DNA of 10,949 nucleotides from CAZCQP01 sp964500895 (GTDB lineage Bacteria > Bacillota > Clostridia > Lachnospirales > JAISER01): positions 1 to 10,949 of the forward strand of contig CAZCQP010000070.1 in assembly GCA_964500895.1 (NCBI GenBank). Direction: 5' to 3'. Below the pieces are notes generated by a model. It was not told the origin of the DNA. It made no database searches and saw only the letters and a list, made by a program, of their open reading frames with translations. Numbering within the stretch: the stretch's first letter is position 1; every line of letters begins with the position of its first letter. The position numbers were made by a program, and so were the translations under genes. Positions 1 to 6,978 of the stretch are shown piece by piece.

Positions 1-18
1 CACGGGTTTAGTATTTAC

Positions 19-47
19 AATATACCATATTTTATTTGAATTTACAA
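19..47 (-). promoter_or_regulatory. Candidate sigma-A promoter reading out of the left edge
   Basis: On the minus strand a TTGTAA box (42-47) and a TATATT box (19-24) are separated by exactly 17 nt in AT-rich DNA just downstream of the rsmI stop. The -35 matches TTGACA at 4 of 6 positions and the -10 matches TATAAT at 5 of 6. It would start a transcript at about position 12, running leftwards into a gene outside the window. AT-rich DNA yields chance matches, so this is a candidate only. No GC-rich terminator hairpin is visible after rsmI. Confidence 0.35.
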
Positions 48-56
48 AAAAATCAT

Positions 57-905
57 TCAATCATTTATTTTAATTGCAGCGTAAACCACACTTTTAGACA
101 CGCCCCGTTCTTTGGCCACAGCCTTCATGGCCTCTTTTTCAGACATGCCGGCTTTGTCCATAAGTGTCTGCACATGTTCTGCAATGGAAAGCCCTTCAAA
201 AGCCTGCTGCTTTTCCGCCAGCGCTTCCTCTTTGGGCTTGCCGGCCACCACCAGCACATACTCCCCTTTGGGGGCGTTCGCGGCATAATAAGCCACTGCT
301 TCTTCTAAAGAAAGCCGCAGCACTTCCTCAAACTTCTTGGTCATTTCCCGCACAAGGGCCACGGGACGGGGGCCAAAAGCTTCGTATAAATCTTTCACCG
401 TCTTTTCCAAGTGGTGGGGGGCTTCGTAAAACACAAGGGTACGGGGCTGGGTTTTCAGTTCTTCCAGCAAGCTTTTCCGGGCTTTGTTGTTTTGGGGCAG
501 AAACCCTTGAAACACAAAGGCGCTGGTATCTAGCCCAGACAAAGCCAACGCCGTGGTGGCGGCAGTAGGCCCCGGGGCAGCAGTGACGGCAATGCCTTGT
601 TCCAGGCACAAAGCCACCAGTTCTTGCCCCGGGTCTGATATGCCGGGCATACCCGCATCCGTCACCAAGGCAATGTGTTGGCCGCTTAACATCCGTTCCA
701 CCAGCGCTTTGCCCTTTTGGGGGGCATTGTGCTGGTGGTAGCTGGTTAAGGGGGTTTGTATGTCAAAATGGTTCAAAAGCTTTAAGGTGTGCCGGGTGTC
801 TTCGGCGGCGATCAGGTCTGCTTCTTTTAAGGTGCGCAACACCCGCAGGGAAATGTCTTCTAAATTGCCGATGGGTGTGCCGCAAAGGGTGAGCAGCCCT
901 GTCAT
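57..905 (-). CDS. rsmI: RsmI, 16S rRNA (cytidine-1402 2'-O)-methyltransferase
   Basis: RsmI transfers a methyl group from S-adenosylmethionine to the ribose of C1402 in 16S rRNA, in the ribosomal P site. The 282-residue product fits the family length. Visible family blocks are CGTPIGNL (8-15), AEDTRHT (34-40), the SAM-pocket segment VTDAGMPGISDPG (81-93), an APGPTA turn near 110-115, and REMTK in the C-terminal half. The last 45 or so residues end in KEAMKAVAKERGVSKSVVY, the small C-terminal helical RsmI domain. The ATG at 905 was preferred to an upstream start at 965 because GGGGAGG lies about 10 nt before it and because family homology begins there. Its ATG overlaps the asnB stop (ATGA), so the two genes are probably translationally coupled. 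The reaction is family knowledge; the coupling is inferred from the overlap. Confidence 0.95.
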   Translation of the reverse strand: MTGLLTLCGTPIGNLEDISLRVLRTLKEADLIAAEDTRHTLKLLNHFDIQTPLTSYHQHNAPQKGKALVERMLSGQHIALVTDAGMPGISDPGQELVALCLEQGIAVTAAPGPTAATTALALSGLDTSAFVFQGFLPQNNKARKSLLEELKTQPRTLVFYEAPHHLEKTVKDLYEAFGPRPVALVREMTKKFEEVLRLSLEEAVAYYAANAPKGEYVLVVAGKPKEEALAEKQQAFEGLSIAEHVQTLMDKAGMSEKEAMKAVAKERGVSKSVVYAAIKIND

Positions 906-2737
906 GACGCCGATTCCTCCCCGAAGAATTGTTCGTGCCACACCAAAAACATGTACACCGTCCAAATTTTACGGCTGTTGTCTGCCTTGCCTATCCGGTG
1001 GCCTTCCAACAAAGCGGTCAGGGCATCGGTGTTAAAATACTGGGCAGCGGCAGGGCTTTCAAAGGCGGCTTTAACCTTGCTGTAATAAGGTTCCTCTTTC
1101 AGCCAAATGCGAATGGGCACAGGAAAGCCCAGCTTCCGTTTGCCTGCCCATTCCTCGGGCAAGTAACCTTTGGCGGCCATGCGGAAAGCATATTTGGTAG
1201 AGGTTTTGTTCACCCGCAAGGGGGTAGGCAATTTAGAAGCCACCTTGAACACTTCCTTGTCCAAAAAGGGCACGCGCACCTCTAAGGAGTTGGCCATGCT
1301 CATTTTGTCCGCTTTTAACAATATGTCCCCAATGAGCCATAAATGCATGTCGATGTGCTGCATTTTGGTGATGTCGTCGTATTGGGGCACTTGCTCGTAT
1401 AGGGGTCTGGTGATGGCTTGGGGGCTGAATTTGCCCGTGGGGTTCTTTAATATGTGGCTGCGTTCCGCCATGGAAAACACGTTGGCGTTGCCGATGAACC
1501 GTTCTTCCACGGACTTGCTGCCCCGAATAAAAAAGTTTTTACCTTTCACGGCAAAAGGAAAGGCCGCCGCCAGTTTGCCCAAAAGTTTGCGCAAGGGTCT
1601 GGGTAAGGATGTAAGCATTTTAAGGTCTAGCGGTTCTTTATAAATGTTGTAGCCGCCAAAAAATTCGTCTGCCCCTTCCCCGGACATAGCAGCCTTTACG
1701 TGTCCTCTGGCTAGCTGGCTCACAAAAAACAACGCCACCGCCGAAGCATCTGCCAGAGGTTCGTCCATGTGGTACTGCACCTTGCCTAAAACATCCCAAT
1801 ATTCTTCGGTGGTGATGGTTTTGCTAAAATGGTCAATGTCTATTTTTTCAGAGAGCCGTTTGGCGTAGTCAATTTCGTTGTAATTGTCGTAGTCAAAGCC
1901 CACGGTAAAGGTTTTGGCTCCTTTAAACCGGGCGGCCACAAAGCTGGAATCCACCCCGCTGGACAAAAAGGAACCCACCTCCACGTCACTGATGCGGTGC
2001 TTTTCAATAGAATCCCCCACAGCATGGTCGATGGAATGAATGGCTTGTTCCAGTGTTAAATGGGCGGGTTGAAACTTGGGTTCCCAATAACGTTTCACCA
2101 TCAGTTCCCCGCCTTTGTAAAGCAAATAATGGGCGGCGGGTAGCTTGTACACCCCTTTAAAAAACGTTTCTTCCAGCACAGAATACTGAAAGGTTAAGTA
2201 ATTTTCCAGCGCTACCGGGTTTACTTCCTTTTTAAAAACCGGATAGGGCAGAAAGCTTTTAATTTCAGAGCCAAATAGTAATTGGCCGTCGATTTGGGCA
2301 TAGTAAAAGGGCTTAATGCCGAAAAAGTCCCGGGCGGCAAAAAGGGTGTCCGTCTTTTTATCGTAAATGGCAAAGGCGAACATGCCCCGCAGACGGTTTA
2401 ACATGTTTGGCCCTTCCTCTTCAAACAGGTGGATGAGCATTTCCGTGTCTGAATGGTTGGTGAAGGTATGGCCTTTTTGAATGAGTTCTTCCCGCAAAGG
2501 CTGATAGTTGTAAATTTCCCCGTTATAGACGATAACCAGGGTGTTGTCCTCATTAAACATGGGCTGTTGGCCGTGGTCTAAGTCTAAGAAAGCCAGCCGC
2601 CTAAAACCCAGGGCAATGTTGTCGTCTATATGCACGCCGGAGGAATCCGGCCCACGATGATGAATTTTTTCGCTCATGGCGTTTATAACCGCCTCGTTGT
2701 CGTCAAAACTGCCTGTAAATCCGCAAAAGCCACACAT
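902..2737 (-). CDS. asnB: Asparagine synthetase B, glutamine-hydrolysing
   Basis: This cytosolic enzyme makes asparagine from aspartate, ATP and glutamine. The 611-residue product starts MCGFCGF, so after Met removal Cys2 is the N-terminal nucleophile of a class II glutamine amidotransferase. That fixes the start at 2737, with AGGAGG a few nt upstream, although the frame stays open for 39 more codons. Further glutaminase blocks are HHRGPDSSG (26-34), YNGEIYNY (71-78) and SDTEM (96-100). The synthetase half carries the ATP pyrophosphatase loop SSGVDSS (259-265, where SGGVDSS is the usual form) and GEGADEFFGGY (353-363). The C-terminus is intact. It is the first gene of a minus-strand unit with rsmI and is transcribed divergently from thrS. 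Some asnB paralogs amidate other substrates such as cell-wall precursors, so the exact acceptor is not proven. Confidence 0.93.
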   Translation of the reverse strand: MCGFCGFTGSFDDNEAVINAMSEKIHHRGPDSSGVHIDDNIALGFRRLAFLDLDHGQQPMFNEDNTLVIVYNGEIYNYQPLREELIQKGHTFTNHSDTEMLIHLFEEEGPNMLNRLRGMFAFAIYDKKTDTLFAARDFFGIKPFYYAQIDGQLLFGSEIKSFLPYPVFKKEVNPVALENYLTFQYSVLEETFFKGVYKLPAAHYLLYKGGELMVKRYWEPKFQPAHLTLEQAIHSIDHAVGDSIEKHRISDVEVGSFLSSGVDSSFVAARFKGAKTFTVGFDYDNYNEIDYAKRLSEKIDIDHFSKTITTEEYWDVLGKVQYHMDEPLADASAVALFFVSQLARGHVKAAMSGEGADEFFGGYNIYKEPLDLKMLTSLPRPLRKLLGKLAAAFPFAVKGKNFFIRGSKSVEERFIGNANVFSMAERSHILKNPTGKFSPQAITRPLYEQVPQYDDITKMQHIDMHLWLIGDILLKADKMSMANSLEVRVPFLDKEVFKVASKLPTPLRVNKTSTKYAFRMAAKGYLPEEWAGKRKLGFPVPIRIWLKEEPYYSKVKAAFESPAAAQYFNTDALTALLEGHRIGKADNSRKIWTVYMFLVWHEQFFGEESAS

Positions 2738-2787
2738 GGCTTTTCCTCCTCGTCTGTTGTACAATGGATTGTCACTATAATAGTAAA

Positions 2788-2816
2788 ACCATATCATACA
2801 TTGTAGACAAAAGCAA
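2788..2816 (-). promoter_or_regulatory. Candidate asnB promoter (extended -10 type)
   Basis: On the minus strand TTGCTT (2811-2816) and TATGGT (2788-2793) are 17 nt apart, and TG sits one base before the -10 (TGATATGGT), giving an extended -10. The -35 matches only 3 of 6 consensus bases. Other -10-like strings nearby (TATGAT, TATTAT) lack a -35 at a usable distance. The start site would be near 2781, about 45 nt before the asnB ATG. Confidence 0.35.
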
Positions 2817-2819
2817 CAT

Positions 2820-2848
2820 TTGCCATTCACATCAATTCGTGTTACACT
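2820..2848 (+). promoter_or_regulatory. Candidate sigma-A promoter of thrS
   Basis: TTGCCA (2820-2825) and TACACT (2843-2848) are separated by exactly 17 nt. The predicted start is near 2855, giving a 5' leader of only about 50 nt before the thrS ATG at 2905. The leader has an AGGAGG site at 2890-2895 and no T-box-sized structure. The promoter sits beside the asnB promoter in a compact divergent region. Confidence 0.6.
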
Positions 2849-2904
2849 ATACACATTTTAAAAGAAACTTTGATAGAAACATTTGAAACAGGAGGTTGTT
2901 TGCA

Positions 2905-4707
2905 ATGAAAATTACATTAAAAGACGGCGCTTTATCCGAAGCAAGTTTTGAGCAGGAAGAAGGACGGCGGGCGTTTCGGCACACCGCTTCCCACGTTCTG
3001 GCCCAGGCGGTAAAGGAACTGTTTCCTCAAACTAAGCTGGCCATTGGCCCAGCCACAGAGGAAGGCTTTTATTACGATTTTGACAGGGATACCCCTTTTT
3101 CGGCGGAGGAAGTGGCCGCAATAGAAGCCCAGATGAAAAAGATTATTAAGCAAGGCCAGGCCTTGGAGCGGTTCACCCTGCCCAGAAACGAAGCCATTGC
3201 ATTAATGGAATCTTTAGACGAGCCGTACAAAGTGGAGCTGATTCAAGAACTGCCGGAAGGGGAAGAAATTTCCTTTTATAAGCAAGGGGATTTTTCAGAC
3301 CTGTGCGCCGGCCCGCACTTAACCAGCACCAAACCTTTAAAAGCCATTAAACTGATGAACGAAGGCGGTTCTTCCGGCGCTTACTGGCGGGGTAGCGAGA
3401 AAAACAAAATGTTAAGCCGCATTTACGGCACGGCCTTTCCATCTGCGGCCGAACTAGACGCTTATGTGACCCAAAAAGAAGAAGCTAAAAAGAGAGACCA
3501 CAACAAGCTGGGCAGGGAACTGAAATACTTCACCACCTCCGAGCTCATTGGCCAAGGCTTGCCCCTTTTAATGCCAAAAGGTGCCAAGGTTATTCAACTG
3601 ATGCAGCGGTTTGTGGAGGACGAGGAAGAAAAACGGGGCTACGTGCTGACCAAAACCCCTTTTATGGCCAAAAGTGACTTGTATAAAGTGTCCGGCCACT
3701 GGGACCATTACCGGGACGGCATGTTCATTCTGGGCGAAGAAGGCAAAGACGAAGACGTAATGGCATTACGCCCCATGACTTGCCCTTTCCAGTTTACCAT
3801 TTACAACGCCGAACAGCACAGCTACCGTGATTTACCCATCCGCTATGGAGAAACTTCAACCTTGTTTAGAAACGAATCCTCCGGGGAAATGCACGGCTTA
3901 ATTCGTGTGCGCCAGTTCACCATTTCCGAAGGCCATCTGGTGTGTACCAAAGAGCAGCTGGAGGACGAGTTTAAAGGGGTTGTAAGCCTTATTTACCACT
4001 TTATGGACGTGCTGGGCATTAAGGATGACATCACCTACCAGTTCTCCATGTGGGACCCGGAAAACAAAGACAAATACGTAGGCGACCACAAAGACTGGGA
4101 AGAAGCACAATCCATCATGCGCAAAATGTTTGACGAGATGGGCCTGAATGTGAAAGAAGCCCCAGGGGAAGCGGCATTTTACGGCCCTAAACTGGACTTG
4201 CAGTTTAAAAATGTGCATGGCAAGGAAGACACCATCATCACCGTGCAGCTGGACTTTGCCCTTGCAGAACGGTTCGGCATGACTTATGTGGACAAAGACG
4301 GGCAAAAACGGTTCCCGCTGGTCATTCACCGTACCTCCATCGGCTGCTATGAACGGACGTTGGCCATGCTCATTGAAAAATACGCCGGTGCACTGCCGGT
4401 GTGGTTGTCCCCAACCCAAGCCATTGTGCTGCCTATTTCCGATAAATACAACGACTATGCCCAACAGGTGATGGATGCTTTAAAAGCTAAAAATGTGCGG
4501 GTAACCGGAGATTTTAGGGCGGAGAAAATTGGCTATAAAATAAGAGAAGCCCGGAATGAGCGTATCCCTTACGTGCTGGTGGTGGGTGAAAAAGAAGCCG
4601 CCGAAGGCACTGTGGCTGTCCGCAGCCGCCAAGGGGAAGAAGGGGCCATTGCACTGGATGCGTTCATCCCCCGCATTGAAAAGGAAATACAAGAGAAAGC
4701 ACGATAA
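2905..4707 (+). CDS. thrS: Threonyl-tRNA synthetase lacking most of the TGS domain
   Basis: This class II synthetase charges tRNA-Thr with threonine. The ATG at 2905 lies 9 nt after AGGAGG; a TTG at 2896 lies too close to that site. The product is 600 residues, shorter than the roughly 640 of E. coli or B. subtilis. Only the first TGS strand (MKITLKDG) remains before the editing domain. The editing domain is complete: HTASH (26-30) and DLCAGPH (about 130) carry the expected His and Cys residues. The catalytic core has RPMTCPFQF, RNESSGEMHGLIRVRQFT, a following EGH and VIHRTS, which supply the zinc-binding Cys and two His seen in family structures. The C-terminal anticodon-binding domain begins near LPVWLSPTQA and includes FRAEKIGYKIREAR. 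TypA follows after 31 bp, so co-transcription is likely. No T-box precedes the gene. Identity is sure; the consequence of losing TGS is inference. Confidence 0.96.
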   Translation: MKITLKDGALSEASFEQEEGRRAFRHTASHVLAQAVKELFPQTKLAIGPATEEGFYYDFDRDTPFSAEEVAAIEAQMKKIIKQGQALERFTLPRNEAIALMESLDEPYKVELIQELPEGEEISFYKQGDFSDLCAGPHLTSTKPLKAIKLMNEGGSSGAYWRGSEKNKMLSRIYGTAFPSAAELDAYVTQKEEAKKRDHNKLGRELKYFTTSELIGQGLPLLMPKGAKVIQLMQRFVEDEEEKRGYVLTKTPFMAKSDLYKVSGHWDHYRDGMFILGEEGKDEDVMALRPMTCPFQFTIYNAEQHSYRDLPIRYGETSTLFRNESSGEMHGLIRVRQFTISEGHLVCTKEQLEDEFKGVVSLIYHFMDVLGIKDDITYQFSMWDPENKDKYVGDHKDWEEAQSIMRKMFDEMGLNVKEAPGEAAFYGPKLDLQFKNVHGKEDTIITVQLDFALAERFGMTYVDKDGQKRFPLVIHRTSIGCYERTLAMLIEKYAGALPVWLSPTQAIVLPISDKYNDYAQQVMDALKAKNVRVTGDFRAEKIGYKIREARNERIPYVLVVGEKEAAEGTVAVRSRQGEEGAIALDAFIPRIEKEIQEKAR

Positions 4708-4738
4708 GAAACGTTAAACCAAGAGAGTAGGTATTTTT

Positions 4739-6559
4739 TTGACAGAAATTAAGAACATTCGGAATGTGGCCATCATTGCCCACGTAGACCACGGCAAAAC
4801 CACATTGGTGGACGAGCTGTTAAAGCAAAGCGGCGCATTCCGGGAAAACCAGGTAGTGGCCGAGCGCGTCATGGACTCTAACGATTTGGAGCGTGAGCGT
4901 GGCATTACCATTTTATCTAAAAACACCGCAGTGTACTATAAAGACACCAAAATTAACATTGTAGACACCCCCGGCCATGCGGACTTCGGCGGGGAAGTGG
5001 AACGTATACTAAAAATGGTAGACGGTGTGGTGCTGGTGGTGGACGCTTTTGAAGGCCCCATGCCCCAAACCAAGTTTGTGCTGAAAAACGCTTTGGACTT
5101 GGACTTGCCTGTGGTGGTATGCATCAATAAGGTAGACAGGCCGGAAGCCCGCCCGGAAGAAGTGGTGGATGAGGTGCTGGAACTGTTCATGGAGCTGGAT
5201 GCTTCCGACTTGCAGCTGGACTCTCCCTTTGTGTATGCCTCGGCCAAGAAGGGCATTGCCTTTATTGAAATGGGAGAAGAAGGGGTGGACATGCAGCCCT
5301 TGTTTGACACCATTTTGGAGAACATCAGCCCCCCGGCGGGAGACCAGGCGGAGCCGTTGCAACTGCTCATTACCACTATTGATTACAACGAATATGTAGG
5401 CCGCATTGGCATCGGTAAGGTGGCCAACGGTGCTTTGAAAGTGAACGACGAAGTGGCGCTGGTGAACGCCCAAACGCCAGATACGGTGCGGAAGGTGAAA
5501 ATCAGCAAGTTGTATGAATTTGAAGGGTTGCAGCGGGTGGAAGTGAAGGAATCGTCTGCCGGGGCCATTGTGGCCGTGACCGGCATTGAAGACTTGGCCA
5601 TTGGGGATACTTTGTGTGCCGCTGATAACCCCCAACCGTTGCCCTTTAATAAAATTTCTGAGCCTACCATCGCCATGCAGTTTTTGGTGAATGACAGCCC
5701 CTTTGCCGGGCAAGAAGGTAAGTTTGTCACCAGCCGCCATTTACGGGGGCGGTTGTTAAAGGAACTGAACACAGACGTGAGCTTGCGGGTGGAGGAAACA
5801 GATTCCACCGAAGCCTTTAAAGTGTCTGGCCGTGGGGAACTGCATTTGTCCATCCTGATTGAAACCATGCGCCGGGAAGGTTATGAGTTTCAAGTGTCTA
5901 AACCGGAAGTGCTTTTTAGAGAAGAAAACGGCAAGATGATGGAGCCTATGGAAGCGGTGACCATTGATGTGCCCGAAGATTTTGTAGGGGCCGTCATTGA
6001 AAAGTTGGGTAAACGCAAAGGGGAATTGACCCACATGTCCGCCGGACGGGGCGGGGCTACCCGGTTGCTGTTTTCCATTCCTTCCCGGGGGCTGATTGGC
6101 TACCGAAGCGAGTTTTTAACAGATACCAAAGGCACTGGCATTTTACATGCTGTGTTTGACGGCTATATGCCTTATAAAGGGGACATTGCCCAGCGGGCAC
6201 AAGGCTCGCTGGTGGCTTTTGAAACCGGAGAAGCTGTGACTTATGGTTTGTATAACGCCCAGGAACGGGGCGAGCTGTTCATCAACCCTGGTGCACGGGT
6301 GTACGCAGGTATGGTGGTGGGCCGCAACGCCCGCAGTGGCGACATGGAAGTGAACGTGTGCAAAAGGAAGCAGTTAACCAACGTCCGGGCTTCTGGTTCC
6401 GATGATGCCCTGCGGTTAACCCCTGCCACTGTATTAAGCTTGGAACAGGCGCTGGAGTTTATCACCAACGACGAGTTGGTGGAAGTAACCCCTCAAACCT
6501 TGCGGGTGAGAAAGAAATTACTGGACGCTAACATGCGGAAACGGGCAGCTAAGAAGTAA
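4739..6559 (+). CDS. typA: TypA/BipA ribosome-associated translational GTPase
   Basis: TypA (BipA) is a GTPase related to EF-G and LepA that binds ribosomes and helps 50S assembly and growth under stress or cold. The 606-residue length is typical. GTPase motifs are all present: AHVDHGKT (14-21), RERGIT (52-57), DTPGHAD (76-82), NKVD (130-133) and a SAKK-type G5. A beta-barrel domain, an EF-G-like domain III, an EF-G C-like domain (SIPSRGLIGYRSEF) and the BipA-specific C-terminal domain follow. The start is a TTG at 4739 that gives MTEIKNIRNVAIIAHVDHGK, matching the family N-terminus. The only ribosome binding site is a weak GAGAGTAGGT, so initiation may be modest or coupled to thrS 31 bp upstream. 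No promoter is seen between the two genes. Confidence 0.96.
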   Translation: MTEIKNIRNVAIIAHVDHGKTTLVDELLKQSGAFRENQVVAERVMDSNDLERERGITILSKNTAVYYKDTKINIVDTPGHADFGGEVERILKMVDGVVLVVDAFEGPMPQTKFVLKNALDLDLPVVVCINKVDRPEARPEEVVDEVLELFMELDASDLQLDSPFVYASAKKGIAFIEMGEEGVDMQPLFDTILENISPPAGDQAEPLQLLITTIDYNEYVGRIGIGKVANGALKVNDEVALVNAQTPDTVRKVKISKLYEFEGLQRVEVKESSAGAIVAVTGIEDLAIGDTLCAADNPQPLPFNKISEPTIAMQFLVNDSPFAGQEGKFVTSRHLRGRLLKELNTDVSLRVEETDSTEAFKVSGRGELHLSILIETMRREGYEFQVSKPEVLFREENGKMMEPMEAVTIDVPEDFVGAVIEKLGKRKGELTHMSAGRGGATRLLFSIPSRGLIGYRSEFLTDTKGTGILHAVFDGYMPYKGDIAQRAQGSLVAFETGEAVTYGLYNAQERGELFINPGARVYAGMVVGRNARSGDMEVNVCKRKQLTNVRASGSDDALRLTPATVLSLEQALEFITNDELVEVTPQTLRVRKKLLDANMRKRAAKK

Positions 6560-6560
6560 G

Positions 6561-6588
6561 GCTGTTGCCCCGCAAGCGGCGCAACAGC
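6561..6588 (+). repeat. Hairpin immediately after typA
   Basis: GCTGTTGC (6561-6568) pairs with GCAACAGC (6581-6588). Inside it CCGC and GCGG pair after one C/C mismatch, leaving an AA loop. It begins two bases after the typA stop codon. No T-run follows, so it is not a standard intrinsic terminator; it could protect the 3' end of the mRNA or belong to the repeat region that follows. Confidence 0.6.
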
Positions 6589-6590
6589 GT

Positions 6591-6742
6591 GGCGGCCAGC
6601 AGATGAAACGACGCAGGCGCAGATGAGCCGCCCTATTTAGTGGCAGTGGGCCGCCATTGCATGGGGTTGGCCAGGCGGCCAATTTAATTGGCAAAGGCGG
6701 CTCTGGTGCGTGAACGGCAGATGGCCTTATGGCCGCCTTTTT
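6591..6742 (+). repeat. GC-rich nested-hairpin element, copy A
   Basis: First of two related blocks. Three nested inverted pairs are visible: GGCGGCCA (6591-6598) with TGGCCGCC (6730-6737), GAGCCGCC (6625-6632) with GGCGGCTC (6696-6703), and GGCCGCC (6649-6655) with GGCGGCC (6674-6680). An alternative short hairpin TTGGCC-AGGC-GGCCAA competes with the inner pair. Stretches between the arms differ between copies while the arms are kept, as expected of an element selected for fold rather than sequence. It has no convincing open frame. The strand is assumed from the flanking genes. I do not recognise it as a known RNA family. Confidence 0.75.
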
Positions 6743-6750
6743 GGTTTTTT
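6716..6750 (+). terminator. Terminator-like end of copy A (probable thrS-typA terminator)
   Basis: GGC (6716-6718) and GGCC (6723-6726) pair with GGCC (6731-6734) and GCC (6735-6737) around a TTAT loop, with a 4-nt bulge. Five T and then, after GG, six more T follow directly. The same 3' arm can instead close the long outer stem of copy A. The arm plus T-tract arrangement fits a rho-independent terminator for the thrS-typA transcript. Confidence 0.5.
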
Positions 6751-6770
6751 GTGCGCCAGTGGAGCAAGGG

Positions 6771-6918
6771 GGCGGCCAGGCATTGCACGGACGTAGAATG
6801 CAAATGAGCCGCCCCATTTAGCGACAACAGGCCGCCACTGAACTGGGCTGGCCAGGCGGCCGGTTACATAGACAAAGGCGGCTCTGGCATGCCATCGGCA
6901 GAGGCATTTCAGGCCGCC
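6771..6918 (+). repeat. GC-rich nested-hairpin element, copy B
   Basis: Second block, offset from copy A by 180 bp at its left arm and by 181 bp at all other arms. It has the same order of arms: GGCGGCC (6771-6777) with GGCCGCC (6912-6918), GAGCCGCC (6806-6813) with GGCGGCTC (6877-6884), and GGCCGCC (6830-6836) with GGCGGCC (6855-6861). Conserved strings shared with copy A include CAAAGGCGGCTCTGG and GGCCAGGCGGCC. Where copy A has a T-tract, copy B has TTCCCCC. It lies upstream of the flippase gene and may be part of that gene's leader. Confidence 0.75.
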
Positions 6919-6923
6919 TTCCC

Positions 6924-6942
6924 CCGTCTGCTACGCAGACGG
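6924..6942 (+). repeat. Perfect hairpin upstream of the flippase gene
   Basis: CCGTCTGC (6924-6931) and GCAGACGG (6935-6942) form a perfect 8-bp stem with a TAC loop, six bases after copy B ends and about 24 nt before the flippase ribosome binding site. It is followed by AATGG and a GTTTAAAC palindrome, not a T-run, so it does not look like a terminator. It may be a leader structure or an operator. Confidence 0.55.
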
Positions 6943-6978
6943 AATGGTTTAAACATCCAAGTTTTAAGGAGCGAACCC

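Noticed and set aside
3898..4464. 188-aa minus-strand frame inside thrS
   Set aside because: It is antisense to the conserved thrS catalytic core, a shadow caused by codon composition, with no family features.
4739..4744. TTGACA at the typA start codon as a -35 box
   Set aside because: No -10 box at 16-18 nt downstream, and the string is the TTG start plus the second codon of typA.
5009..5740. 243-aa minus-strand frame inside typA
   Set aside because: It is an antisense shadow of typA: His/Gln-rich, without recognisable motifs.
6518..6817. 99-aa minus-strand frame across the typA end and repeat copy A
   Set aside because: It is Cys/Pro/Ala-rich, has no family resemblance, overlaps the end of typA and arises from the GC-rich repeat arms.
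6889..6978. 30-codon N-terminal extension of the flippase frame
   Set aside because: It lies largely within repeat copy B and the following hairpin, is not membrane-like, and the ATG at 6979 has its own AAGGAG.
6560..6978. CRISPR array or known riboswitch in the typA-flippase gap
   Set aside because: There are only two divergent long copies, no short identical repeats with unique spacers, and no match to a riboswitch core I can recognise.
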